Of a stretch of 64,000 nucleotides of DNA, positions 33,945 to 47,284 are shown one piece after another. The stretch is from positions 248,001 to 312,000 of the forward strand of contig JAIXMO010000028.1 of NCBI GenBank assembly GCA_025677825.1, given 5' to 3'. Position 1 is the stretch's first letter; each line of letters starts with the position of its first letter. Made by a program: the position numbers and the translations under genes. The notes below the pieces were generated by a model. That model did no database searches, was not told the DNA's origin, and saw only the letters and a list, made by a program, of their open reading frames with translations. This DNA comes from Helicostylum pulchrum. Lineage: Eukaryota > Mucoromycota > Mucoromycetes > Mucorales > Mucoraceae.

Positions 33945-36900
33945 AGTAGCAATGGCTTTTTTTTGGAAGAGTAGAAAGAGTAAAAAAAATTTGTTAAGCA
34001 AAAAAAGATGGGAGCGATTTATCGAGATAAGAGAAAATCAATAAAGTTGTATAAAAGACAAAGAAAAGAAGGAATGTTTACACATTGCTTTTATATAACA
34101 ATCTAGTATTCAAGGATAACAATAACATCAATTCGATGACTGTTCTCAGATTATGGTTTACAACGGAGACTTAATTATGAAGGTAAGCTAAAAATGCTTC
34201 GTTTGTGTTGTTTCTCTTCAAACTATTGCTTCACTAGTACTGCATCATCTTACCTACCAGTATGTTTTTTTTGTGTACCCATCAACTTGTCTTACTAATG
34301 AATTTGCAAAAGTGTTATTCCATCTTAATCTTTTTTTTTTTCTAAAACAAAAAAAATCGCCCGCACGTATTTTATCTTTATGGTTTATAGATACAAGTCT
34401 GTGCACTCCTAATAATAGGAAACTAACATCTTGCGTAAATGTTTCATTCACCACATTTTGATCTTAATACATGAATATACTATCCTAATTTAGTAATTTC
34501 ACAATAATAAAAAAAGTTTTTTGATTTACTAAGTATAATAAAACGACTTTTACAAAGGTAAAAGAACGAAAAAGCTTCTTATCGAAAAACAGTTCGTTCA
34601 ATATTTATCAACTTAAATACTATAGCAGCTTTGATAATATAACAACTTGCAGTATATTTGTAGAATTAAATATAATTTTCTGCTTTTTTTTTCTATCCAA
34701 TTCATTTTTAAACTATCTCATTAGGAAGAAATTATAACCATATTACCTTTAGAAGGGTAAACGAGGTTTTCTTTTTATAAGTAAAAAAAAATTGGTTTTA
34801 GTTGGAATATTTTTAAGGAATTACTTTTGAGTTAGATATAAGTTAAATACGCGTAAAAAAACTAATGTCTTTCTTTCAACCCCCTGCCCCTTTTTTTTCT
34901 CTTAGCATGAAAAACGTTTTCGTTGTCATAATTACGATGTAAATACGTGTGTATAGTTTATTTCTTTCCCATGGAACAAAAAAGAAAAAAATATCAATTT
35001 AAATTGACAAGCTCTAAACTAGCCAAATACTATTTAAATTTTCTACTAAAAGAAAGTAAGTTCTTTGTAATCATTTAGGTATTAATTATTAACCCTATAC
35101 TATTACCCTAATTTTTTTTTTACCAAAATAACAGCCTAGAAAATACATGTACGCACGAGCGACAATGCCCTATATATAAAATAGACTTAGATAGTTACGA
35201 ACAAAACTGTTTAAGATTTAATTTGAAACATTTTAAAAATAATTCTGCCAGTCACTTTGAATATATCAATAATGATCTACTACATCGTTCCACATTACCA
35301 TTAGCGTTCTGTTGAGCGAATAAGCTGTAGTCTATAAAATCCCCAGAGATAGAGGGTTTCTGACCTTTAAACGCAATACAAGAGGAGAAGAAATATGCGG
35401 GTATTCTACAACACCTTAAATGCCACAAGAGGCACAATGGGAATGTTGATAACTGTGGGTTAATTGACAGATATAAAAGTAATCGTACAAACTGAATTAA
35501 TCCATTAAACTTACAGTTCTCTTTTAAAATTAAAAGTTTTAGTAGTGAATAAATGTAATCTAAATAAAAAAAGGAATTTTGCAGTTAAAAAATAATTATG
35601 CCTCCCTCCAAAAAAAGAAAAATGATACGCGTATAAACGTACTATTGCTAGAACCACGGGGAAATTATTTACTTGTTTTAACTGAAACATTTCAGCTTTG
35701 AATGGCAGTTCAACCGGTGAAAATAAAATACTTGTCACTTTTTTTTTCCTTTAATCTTCTTAATAATATTTTATACCCGTATGCTTGCCAAATAAAAAAA
35801 AGGGGAGGAGGAGACATTTTGATATTACTAGGTAATAACCCTCTGAGAAAAAAACAAAAGAGCACGCTTCTCTCTTTAGAAAATGATTACGACATGAAAA
35901 AAGAGTGGCCCAGACAATAACAGAGAGAAAATATGTAAACTGGCCTTTTTTTTTCCATTTGCTCTCAAGAATTTGTATACACATATACATCATTGTACTA
36001 CCCGTAGTATCTGTTATTGCACACGTGTATTTCGGTATACATAGCTCCGCGACGAACAATTGCTATTATCGAGAAAAGGTATATTGAAAAATATGAATAC
36101 ACTTTTTATTTTATTTTGACAAAGTATAAAACAGTAAAATGTATTGCCCCAACTCCCCCTTTTTGTATATGGCATGAGAGCCTCTTAGTTGTGGGGTATA
36201 ACTAAAACTTAGTTATTTTTACCTTCTACCGCGTGCCTATCAAACATGCCTCTATTTTTGGACTGAATTCGAAATTTGAAAAGCATGGATCTGGCCGGTT
36301 TGTTATTCCTTTTTTTCTTGGGGAGACAGGTACATCGATCAAGTATATATAAACTTTAGGTCTTCGAGAAATATGTAGTGTCAATATGGATGCCGAATGT
36401 AATATGCTGTATAACATGTTCGAAACTGTATTACACGTACTAAAAAAGAATTTAATGTATATCGATTTAATATGTTGGACGAATGCACAAACATTACTCA
36501 ATTTAATTTACAAAAAAATGAGTCATGGGGCCATGTTGTCCTATATGGTATCATACGTGCAACAGCTCTTTTTTATTTTATGATTCTCGCCTTTTTTTTT
36601 TTTTTGACGGAGTTCTCTTGTCTTTGTTTCAGATTCACGCTTTTCCTTTTAATATGTCTGCATATAAAATTCTGCTTTTTAAAAAAAAAGTTTTACCTTC
36701 AAATGCGTTATTTTTTAATCTAGAAAGAAAAACTATACATATTAAAGAGTGAGAAGCGTATAGAAATTATATTGAATGTGGCTGATTTTTTTTGACTGGT
36801 ATCATGCTGTTCTATAATTAGCACTATTTATGGGCTTGGCTTGATGAAGAAATGAGTGAAGCAGTTTTTTTCGGTCTGATCACACATACGTCAGTGCGAG

Positions 36901-37776
36901 TTGTACAATAATTTTTTTAGGCCCAATTGAAGTTCTGAATGTCATTACAAAGATTTGGGGATCAGCGATCGATTCAAGTATCCTGCTTAGATGGTAAAGC
37001 TAATATATATAATAAAACATTTTTCTACCTTTTCGATAGTCTAGTAGTTAGCTTCATTCCTTGTCTTTTATTTATTAAATTGTGCTTGAATTGAATATTC
37101 TTATTAGAATGGGAGCGCGATCAGACCTTTTTTTTAAAAAAAAGGAAAAAAATAAATAGCATAATCGCTAGGTAAATCCCAAGAGAAGGTATTATACAGC
37201 GCTGTTATAATCTGGAGGTAGTTTTTTTCTACGACTATGGCACTGATATAATCTAATAGTTAACCTATGTGCATGTTCAGTTAAGAAACTATTTTGGTTC
37301 CTCACTTACTCAGGTAGAATTATCCTAAGAATAGCACCTTTTCCTGTTTTAAAAACTATTGAGCTGTTTCAGTAACTGAAATAACAAAAATAACATGCAT
37401 ATCGAACTAATTATTAGGTTAAGTCAACACATATTCTCTATAACTAATTATTATACATTTTTACACGCGGACTCATGTATGTACTAAAATATCCGTACAT
37501 GAATATAGTAACACGGTGGCACCTATATAGTAATACATACGTTTTCGCTTTATCTAGTACTCAATTACACATAATGTTACTATTATTATTATTTTTTATA
37601 GAAAAAAGACAATGTATTATATGTAAATGGCTAGAAGGGCGGGATCTGTTTTTAGTTGAAAGTGAAGGGGAAGGGTAAATTAATTATGAAGAGAGAGAGA
37701 AAAAAGGTTTGGACATAATACAATTAAAATAAGGTATTTTTTCTTGCCAATTCTGATGACAAAAAGAAATTGATAT
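33945..37776. other. Long gene-poor gap
   Basis: A 3.8 kb AT-rich interval between the bHLH start and the PFKFB stop. Open frames are short, hydrophobic or AT-biased (for example 36386-36752), and none shows a domain. No tRNA-like clover leaf or repeat array was seen. It could contain long non-coding RNA or very old transposon debris. Confidence 0.5.
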
Positions 37777-39627
<1,851 letters not shown>

Positions 39628-39788
39628 TTTTTTTTAATTTTATATAGAATAAAGAAAAAGAAAGAGCGAAAAAAATGATGTCTTGTTCACTACACTCACA
39701 CTGAGATTTTCGGTTTTTAAAAAACGAATGGGGTTTGAACATTTTGTTCATAAAACCTTCCTATTTGGGAATGGCGGTTTTTTGAAGA

Positions 39789-40794
39789 TTGGGGATACCA
39801 GAATATATTATCAGAGGAATAGTTAATCGTTGCCTTATATTTCTAGTTACTCGTACGGAAGAGCCTGATATAGGCGTATTTGACCTCGTCAAAGACGGTA
39901 CGGACAAGAAAAATATACTAGACTTTTGTAATAATGGTGAGCTTATTACAGAGGTTCGAAACAACTTACCCATCTACAGTAGGGCTAATCCTCCAAAAAT
40001 ATCAAGGTCTCCTGGCTTAGTTATTAAACTGTTTAGAAGAATAATTGCTGGAGTGGAAGATTATCAAGCGAAATATAATACAAACGTGTCTAGACAAATT
40101 GTAGAAGCCGTCGAGAATCTATCGAGTATTGTAACTGTGTATCTTCAAAGAGCTCAAGCTACATTAGCTGCCGTTGAAACTTGTATCGGTGCTTCTCAAA
40201 CGGTCTTAGGATCGGCTGAAGCTGCAGCTGTTACTGCTCAAAATACAAATGCAATCTTGTCAGTAGTGATAACTTTAGACACAAGAACGACTGCCGGATC
40301 GGCAATGGTTTCTAACGCCGTCGCTTTCAATTTATAACATTACCGCCGATATTGTGCTTGATTCTGCAAAAAGTATTGTCACTGCTATTGCCACTGCTGT
40401 CAATCTTGTAAACAACAATTTTTTCTCGAGCAGTGTAACAAAAGAGGTTACGGAAGCTGTTTTATCTCACGCTACTAATATAACAAATATTTCCGAAGAG
40501 TTGATTGCCTTATCTAAATAACCTGTTACATCATCTGAACAAATCAATGCTTACATTAGAACTATGGACCGCTCTACAGAAAATATATTGTCCTCTCTGC
40601 AGAATATATTGAATCAAGCAAAAGAACTTGTAGCTATTGCCGAAGCTGTCGTTCATCCGGCGGAAAGTTGTCGTAATCGTGCCGAAAGAATACTGCTGCT
40701 GTGTCAAGACCTGGTTGATTCAACCAAGGCTGATAATATAGCTATTTCTTTCCTTGAAATTCCTCGCGACGATACTACTTCGGTTATAATACCA
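39789..40794 (+). pseudogene. Ala-rich helical ORF of unknown function, upstream of Fanzor fragment 1
   Basis: An open, coding-like frame without a usable ATG starts after TGA at 39783. It reads RTEEPDIGVFDLVKDGTDK and SPGLVIKLFRRIIAGVEDY, then a long amphipathic Ala/Val/Thr-rich helical region (LQRAQATLAAVETCIGASQ, EAAAVTAQNTNAILS). It stops at 40335, resumes one frame over (ITADIVLDSAKSIVTAIATA), meets TAA at 40519-40521 and reopens (SSLQNILNQAKELVAIAEA). The same frame then runs straight into Fanzor-like sequence near 40800. I do not recognise the helical part. Heptad-like spacing suggests coiled-coil bundles. It is broken as it stands, and could be a cargo gene, a fused N-terminus or an unrelated neighbour. 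Confidence 0.5.
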
Positions 40795-41635
40795 AAAATA
40801 TTTGCGCTTTTCCCAACACCAAAACTTGGCTGGCGATTTATAAAAATTGATAACCAAAATATCTCAACTTTTTTGCATCTCAATCATATAAAGGCATCAG
40901 TAACTACAATCATACTATGTCTGCATTCTACAATACTTTTGATTTTAGTAAAATCCCAAATATCAAAATTAAAACGTAAGCATCGTCTATTATCATGCTT
41001 TAAAACATGTCTTGTTTTTTAATAGTTTGGAACATCTACAGAATTAGTCTGAAAGAACATATATTATGTTTACTGGCGAAATAAAAACTGACGGTACAGC
41101 ATGCCAGCTTACTGTTGCTAGACGAAGGAATATATATTGTCAGGAGATGAAAAAAGCAATTTGGATTTGGATGCTTTTAGTCAGGGGGAGATTGATAAGT
41201 ACTTTAGACCGTGCACTATTGATCCAGGAAGAAACCATGTATTTACTAGCTTCCATGGAAATAACGAAATCCGGCGAATGTTCACTAAAGAATATTATTC
41301 TTACGGTGGTACTTTACAATGCTTAAAATTTCAGCAAGAGATGAAGAGAAGAGCGGGTATCAACATTATTGAATCCAACATCCCGACCACAAAGACTACT
41401 AGCCTGGTCAAGTATCGAGAGCATGTACAATATATGCTTCTAAATATGGCCGATTTATTTGAATTTTATGGCTACAACACATTCAAGATAAGATGGCTGA
41501 ACTATATGGCAAAAAAAAAAAAAGCACAAGACGCTGCCATAAGTATTTTGATAAATGGAGAAAAGAAATATAAACACGAGCGAAATTTTGAAGATATAAA
41601 AACCTATTTTTTTCTCATTTTAGACAAAAAATGAT
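40795..41635 (+). pseudogene. Fanzor-like (eukaryotic TnpB-like) nuclease, fragment 1
   Basis: The middle part of a Fanzor/TnpB-like protein, split over three frames. The order is FALFPTPKLGWRFIKIDNQN (from 40801), then NHTMSAFYNTFDFSKIP one frame over. A TDG block follows (MFTGEIKTDGTACQL, 41066 onward), then after another shift CTIDPGRNHVFTSFHG with the RuvC-I aspartate at 41221-41223, EIRRMFTKEYYSYGG, YREHVQYMLLNMADLF, and FKIRWLNYMAKKKKAQDAA. The last corresponds to the FR..W..Y..KQKA..-type block of the family. It ends at 41635, before any zinc ribbon. In intact relatives this enzyme uses a short RNA from its own locus to cut DNA. Here the frameshifts, the missing N-terminus and the missing RuvC-II/III leave it dead. 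The MULE transposase 3' end begins 160 bases downstream. Confidence 0.72.
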
Positions 41636-41796
41636 ATTTAGATTTTTATGTGAAAAAAGGAGTATAACGAAATGAATTGAAAGAAAAAGAAAAGATAAGG
41701 AAATAAAAAAATAGATGATGACCGTGATGATCAAGATAATTGTTGGTGCTGCTGAGGCTGTTAAGAGGGCTGCAGGGATGCTTGCGAAAGCACCCT

Positions 41797-43884
41797 TTAT
41801 GAGCATTGCCTGGTGTCATGCCCTGGCTGCCGACAAGTCCCGCAGAGACTTGTCCTTCTTTCAGCATATTCGAATTCAGATGGATTTCTTTTGTTTGACG
41901 AAGAATTGTTTCTTCTAGCAGTCGAACCTATCGGTCTTCCTCTTGGTCTGGTATCGTTTTATGGCTCTACAGGTATCAAAGGCTAATTGACGATGTCAAA
42001 AAGACGCGTTGTGATTTCCTGTTGTTCGTACGGAGCTGCATTGTTAAACCGAATGCGTAACATATCGACTAGGAAGTCAAAGGAATTACCCACATCTACA
42101 TCGTCCAACCGGTTAGCGCTATTAACAAATTCCAGTCTCCATTGTTGATGAAAGTGCCCAACTTGAAGAGCTTGACCTTGGTCGCGAAGGGCTCGGATCC
42201 GATGCACGCTGGAATACCAGTCGTCACTGTAAAGGTATCTGTACAGTCTGACAAAGGTTACAATGTAGCTCCTTCCATCTTCTTCACTTGAACCAGAGCT
42301 TCCGTCAAAGCATAAAGACTTATTTGTCGAATTGCTTTCGTCATAATTCTTTGCTTCTCAACCTCGGTAATGGCTTTGACCTTTTCATCCTCCAGACGCG
42401 CTCCGAATTCACTGGCGTCAACCTCGACCGTGATCTTCACTAAATTCGCTACTTTGTCCAAATGCGACGTGGATAGTTTTAGTCTTCGCTTCATCTTGTT
42501 ATGAGCTCCTTCAACTCTGGAAATATTGATAGTGCCAAGGTGGAGGTGTTTATTGATCCAAGCATTAACGAAATGCTCTTTCAATGGCAGCCATGTTGAT
42601 TCCAGGTACGTGAAAATTTGAACATATCTTGGGCTTACCTCGTAATTGTCCCTCATAGCGCTCCCATTTATCTTCATCGAAACTGTTCATGCATCCATTC
42701 CACCTAGTCATAAATTCGTTCCAGTCATCATCTGTCACGAAGTACTTTTTGCATTTGGCTAAAACGTTCTTTTTGATGTGCCAACGACAAATGAGAATTG
42801 TGCTGGACTCAAAAATGATCTCCAACGCACCCGTTAACGCCAGATCACGATCAATAGCTATGACATTGGGCTCGATTGGTTCTGCATAGCAGTCAAACAA
42901 TTTTTCCCGTAACATACCCGTCGCCCACTCATAATTAACCTGTGTCTTGTCTTTCAAGAAAACACCGCAGACAAAAAAGGTCCTATTGAAACAATCAATG
43001 CCAACAACGTGAAGCAATGTCATGCAAAATTTATTAGTCTTATATATGCAATCCATCAATAATACTCGAGGAAAGCGTTTGATCATCTCCAAGGAATGAG
43101 AGTGAGCAAATAACAGGTTTTTTATGGTGTCGTCTTCATTTGTGTTGTAAGAGTAAATGAATCTGGAGTCGATGTCAGCGAACTGATCCAAAAGAGCTTG
43201 CAAGGGAGAACGACCGTTCAAGTATTTTCCGCGAATCTTCTGTCTGGCATTATAAACTGAGCCAGGTCTAAAATGATCGTCTGGGAACTTTTGGCGAAGG
43301 TAGATCAGAATATCCTGAGGCGAGCTATTCGTCATCTTCATGTCCTTGATTATCTCCATGTGCTATTCTCCAACCTTGCACGCGATAGAATGGCCAGTAA
43401 GGGAATCGGCCGCTTCATGATCGCGTTGACTATCATTTAAGTGCAGTGTAAACTTGGAGATATGTTCGCCCTGTTCTTTTTTCCAGTTGGAGCCGACGAC
43501 CCACTTAAAAGGATAATCGGTACGTCTTGTCTTCGATTGTCTTTTGCCGATGGATTTGCTGCTGTTTTTGCCCCCGCGATCGCACTTAAATTCTAGTGAC
43601 TTAAGACGTCCGTCGGGATAGTAACGAGAACGACTCAAAGAAGCAAGGTAACCGTTATATTTGCAGTGATCCAAGACGTAGTGTTCGAGAGTTTTGCTCC
43701 AAGTAAACTCTAGTTGAGAGGGGGGAGGGGTCACTGAAAGGGCAAAACCTTCATCGTCAAGGTCATCGTCAAGGTCATCGTCAAGATCGTTCGCACTTTC
43801 GAGAGCTCTTCGAGTTCCAAAAGCGAAGGACTCCTGAAAGTCGCCGTCAGAAGTGTAAGAGGTGTTTTGAACGTATAATGGCAT
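41797..43884 (-). pseudogene. MULE (Mutator-like) DNA transposase, broken
   Basis: From 43884: an acidic N-terminal region with a repeated DLDD unit, then a FAR1-like zinc region (CKYNGYLASLSRSRYYPDG, SLEFKCDRGG). The MULE catalytic domain follows: RVLLMDCIYKTNKFCMTLLH (first Asp), VIAIDRDLALTGALEIIFES and ICRWHIKKNVLAKCKKYF. Further on are TYLESTWLPLKEHFVNAW and ISRVEGAHNKMKR. The C-terminal part has HRIRALRDQGQALQVGHFH, then PRGRPIGSTARRNN, and ends in a CCHC knuckle (CGTCRQPGHDTRQC, stop 41799-41797). Lesions are TAG at 43365-43363, a frameshift near 42640 (between GQLRGK and PRYVQIF), and further shifts near 42260-42200 and 41990. It would have been a cut-and-paste transposase. Terminal inverted repeats were not found. 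It lies between two Fanzor-like fragments. Confidence 0.85.
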
Positions 43885-44699
43885 AGAGAAACAATAGGTC
43901 CAGATAAACGTAGAGGAATTGAGGTGAAATTTTTTATTTATTAATGAAAATTGAAATAGTCATAGCTGTGTTTTGGGTTTTTATGGTCATTAAAGTATAG
44001 TGTCTTTTTTTTTAAAAGGAAAAAGGTACAATTTATTAATGCTCAGTGAATCTCGTCAAAATGTCAAAATTAAAGTGAAAAATACGCTCGTGTTCATAGG
44101 TCAAAAATAATCGAGGGGGTGAAAATAACAATTCCCCGCTTTTAATGCAATCAGTGTATACTTTTTTTTTCCAAATACACTCTCATTAAAAAAGTCATAA
44201 GATTTTTAAAAAACGGCATGTAATTTTTTTTTTTTGATTTACTAGATTCATTATACACATGTTCTTCGCCTGTATCATGACTTTACAAAACATCCATAAT
44301 AGAACAGTGCTCAAATTATAATATAGTTTACAAAACAGGTTATTTCGGAAAGGACTCTTTAAGGCATTTGCTAATATTTTATTTTCTAGAAAAAACCAGG
44401 CTTGAAATTTGAAATTGCCCAAACCTTCTCTCCAGTTACATTTATCATTGAAGACCTGCCACATTACAAATGAAACAGCGAAGGAAATATGTCATAAATC
44501 AATTATTTTTTCTTCTTTTCTCCCTCTTCTCCCTCTTTCCCTTTTTTTCTAACTAAGCTTAACTTTAATAGAAGTTTTTTATGCACAAAAAAATTATCCT
44601 TAATAAGATTCTGTCTGTACAAGAAAAAAAGCTCTCAGAAGAAGGTATAAATATCACTGTTATAATCATCAAATATTGTATCATATCGTTAAACAATTT
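43885..44699. other. Spacer between MULE and Fanzor fragment 2
   Basis: AT-rich. It presumably contains the right end of the MULE and the upstream flank of Fanzor fragment 2, but I could not see a convincing terminal inverted repeat or target duplication. The minus-strand ORF at 44195-44464 has no recognisable features. Confidence 0.5.
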
Positions 44700-46556
44700 T
44701 ATAGGAGGGGTAAGAACTACTTCTATTGCAGTATGCAAAGATTGCAAAGAGACTGGTCACTTTTCGAAAGATTATTTTCAGTGCAAACTTTACAAAAAAG
44801 TTAGTGCAGATGATGGTAAGTTTTCCTACTTTGAAAGAGCACTTGATACATTTCTGACATTATCCACAAAAGTTGGAACATCAAGCAAAAAAGGAAACAA
44901 GACGAAAGTGTGAAGGCGGAAAAAAAGTCACAAAAAAGTCTAAAACTTCTGCTAGTACTGGTACCGAACAAGATATTTTCAAAAGATGCAAGAAGACGGG
45001 ACACAAAACTGCAATCTCGCCTAAATATAAATATTACACCCCCACCAAGCAAGTCGTATTCAAAGAAAATCTAGGCCAGGGATTTTAAGCTTTCATTAGA
45101 AAAATAGCTTTTGATAAATGCGTCAATCAAGACTATGTAAATCGCCTGAAACCAGCAAGCAGAGATATTCGTGAAATTGTATTCCGTGCTCAGATTTTTT
45201 TAAACTATTACACTGCACGTCGTTCTCAACAGCCACAAGACAATGACAATCCTCACTGTATATTTAGACAGAAACTTTGGTATTCCGTTTGTCAAATGAT
45301 AAATTAGAAAAGAGTAACAACTAGTACCAATATACCAGCTGATATGTTGGAAATTTGGGATATATTTAGATCAGAACATCCAAATATTGTATATTATAAA
45401 AACATAGAAGCGGGAGCTTCACAATGCTTGAGCGAGGCGTGTACTGAGCTGTCTACCAGTTACCAAAACAACGTAGTGGAAAACTTTGAGACGCGTCTTC
45501 TTAACGATATATATTATCTTCTTCAAAATACTTTCAAGGCAAGCAATAAGATTTAAAAAAATGATATATAATATTTCTAAAAAACATATCACTAATAAAA
45601 AAAACATCCATATTAGTTAATGGATTATAACGCTATTAAAAGTATTGCCAAAAGCTGTTGCTGTCAAGACTTATGTAAAGGAGATCCAAAATGGCCTGGT
45701 AATATAATTTTACCAGAGGGCGTAACGGAAGAAAGAATATTATCATTTTACAGGATTTTCCGCCTATGTAGTTGAACAACAAAAGAAAAAAGATCTTAGC
45801 AATATCACGGTAATTGAGTCTGGAATTTGTTCATGCAAGTCTGCAAATGCTGACACCTTCCGCTCGTATGCTCGCTATATGCTTATCAATATAGTTGCTC
45901 TATTTGCTTTCTACGGACCACGCACTGCCAAAGATCGCTTTAACCTTTACCAAGGCAGGCAAAGAGCGCCTGAACTTATGGTAAATATGTTATTACATGG
46001 TACCTCTAAATATAATCGAAAGAAGAGGGGCAAAAGGAAAAATAATATGAGGAAGAGGAAGAGGAAGACTACTAAGAAGCAACAGCAGAACAAAAGGTAA
46101 TTTTAAATGTGAAAATTTATGTGTTGATTCAAAACTTACATATAATACTTACTTTATATAAGTGGTAAATGGAACCCTTCAAAGTTCCAACAAGAGACAA
46201 ATTGAAAGTGTCTCTCTTCGTGTTTGGAAACGGAATGTTTGGCAAGGGTGTCGTAAAATTAAAAGGTTTACGTTGTGGTATTGTCGGTGTCCTGTGGAGA
46301 TGTTTAAAAAAAAAGAGAATCTGCTGGTGATCTTCTCGTTATGCCAACTGACGAGTTTAAGACTTCGCGCATTTGTAGTCGGTGTGGAACTGATTCTTTG
46401 GACAGTGTGTCTCGTGTCAAAGGCCATAGTGTATTGGTATGCAAAACCTGTAATACATTATGGCAGCGCGATGTCAACGCTACCAAGAATATGATGTCCA
46501 TCTCTCTTTCCGTCCAGAAAGGTATGGGTAGACCGAGAGTCTATTCAAGAGGTTAG
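44700..46556 (+). pseudogene. Fanzor-like (eukaryotic TnpB-like) nuclease, fragment 2 with zinc ribbon
   Basis: N-terminal zinc knuckles CKDCKETGHFSKDYFQC and CKKTGHKTAISPKYKYY, then VVFKENLGQGF, REIVFRAQIFLNYYTARRS, KLWYSVCQMI, EIWDIFRSEHPNIVYYKN, SQCLSEACTELSTSYQNNVV and KWPGNIILPEGVTEERIL. At about 45800 the text jumps from VVEQQKKKD to ITVIESGI. The region with the TDG and RuvC-I DPG blocks, present in fragment 1, is missing, which points to an internal deletion. It continues RSYARYMLINIVALFAFYG, then GNGMFGKGVVKLKGLRCGI. After a slip at an A run (46301-46309) it continues LLVMPTDEFKTSRICSRCG, LVCKTCNTLWQRDVNATKNM and GRPRVYSRG, stop 46556. CxxC...CxxC is the zinc ribbon, and the Asp at 46470-46472 is the RuvC-III residue. 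In-frame stops lie at 45086 and about 45306. Not functional. Confidence 0.75.
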
Positions 46557-47284
46557 TCACATAGAACTATACAATCGCCGTAGCAAACACGGTTTCCCTC
46601 TTTGAGATTTAGATTATTACACGGGTAATACTTTAAATTATGCTTTATTTTCGGACAACTAAAAAAATCCGATGACTTTTTTTGTAGGGATTTTATATTG
46701 TAAGGTACCTCCCTTGTTCTCAAGGTAACCTAGGGCATTGTCATACATAGGTTGTCAGGGTCTGTTTTTGAGTTTTTTTATTATTATTTATAACCGTGGG
46801 AACCCCAGGTACCGTCATTATGCTGGTATGATATCATTTGCAAGCGTTTTTAAAATCAATTATAATGCATATTTTAGAAGAAAAAAACGGGACATCAGGG
46901 TCTTCAAAAAACAAAATCATGCGTAACGCATTCTTTTTAGTCAATTGAAAAAAAAAATGTTTTTCTCGTTGTATTTGGTTAGAGTACAAGTAACATAAAA
47001 ATCCAATCAGTGGCAATTGTTTAGAGATAGATTACAATGCAGTACAGTCGGTGGGTTTTTTTTTTCGTGCTCTTTTCCTGTCAACTGTTATTTATATTGT
47101 ACACAGAGTCCGTTTGTAAAGGAAAACGTTCCTCTTTCTTGACTATCTCCGATCTGTAAAATTAAAAAACTGCAAATAATGACTCATCCAAGCCACTAAA
47201 TTTAATACAACGGATATTTCTAACATATACTACGTGTTTTTATTTTTTCTCTTTTTATTTTCAATAATAAATAAAATACACGAT
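46557..47284. other. Intergenic upstream of HIS7
   Basis: AT-rich. No gene is seen. The sequence before 47285 is pyrimidine-rich, as is common near starts in this window. It marks the right edge of the transposon island. Confidence 0.5.

Noticed and set aside
41640..43884. MULE as an insertion that split one Fanzor gene
   Set aside because: Both Fanzor fragments contain the same YMLxN...FYG region with different sequences, so they cannot be halves of one gene.
44195..44464. Minus-strand ORF between MULE and Fanzor fragment 2
   Set aside because: No domain, AT-biased, no splice partner. It could be spurious.
43900..44580. Terminal inverted repeats of the MULE
   Set aside because: I compared the right flank with 41636-41800 by eye and found no convincing match, so no element boundaries are given.
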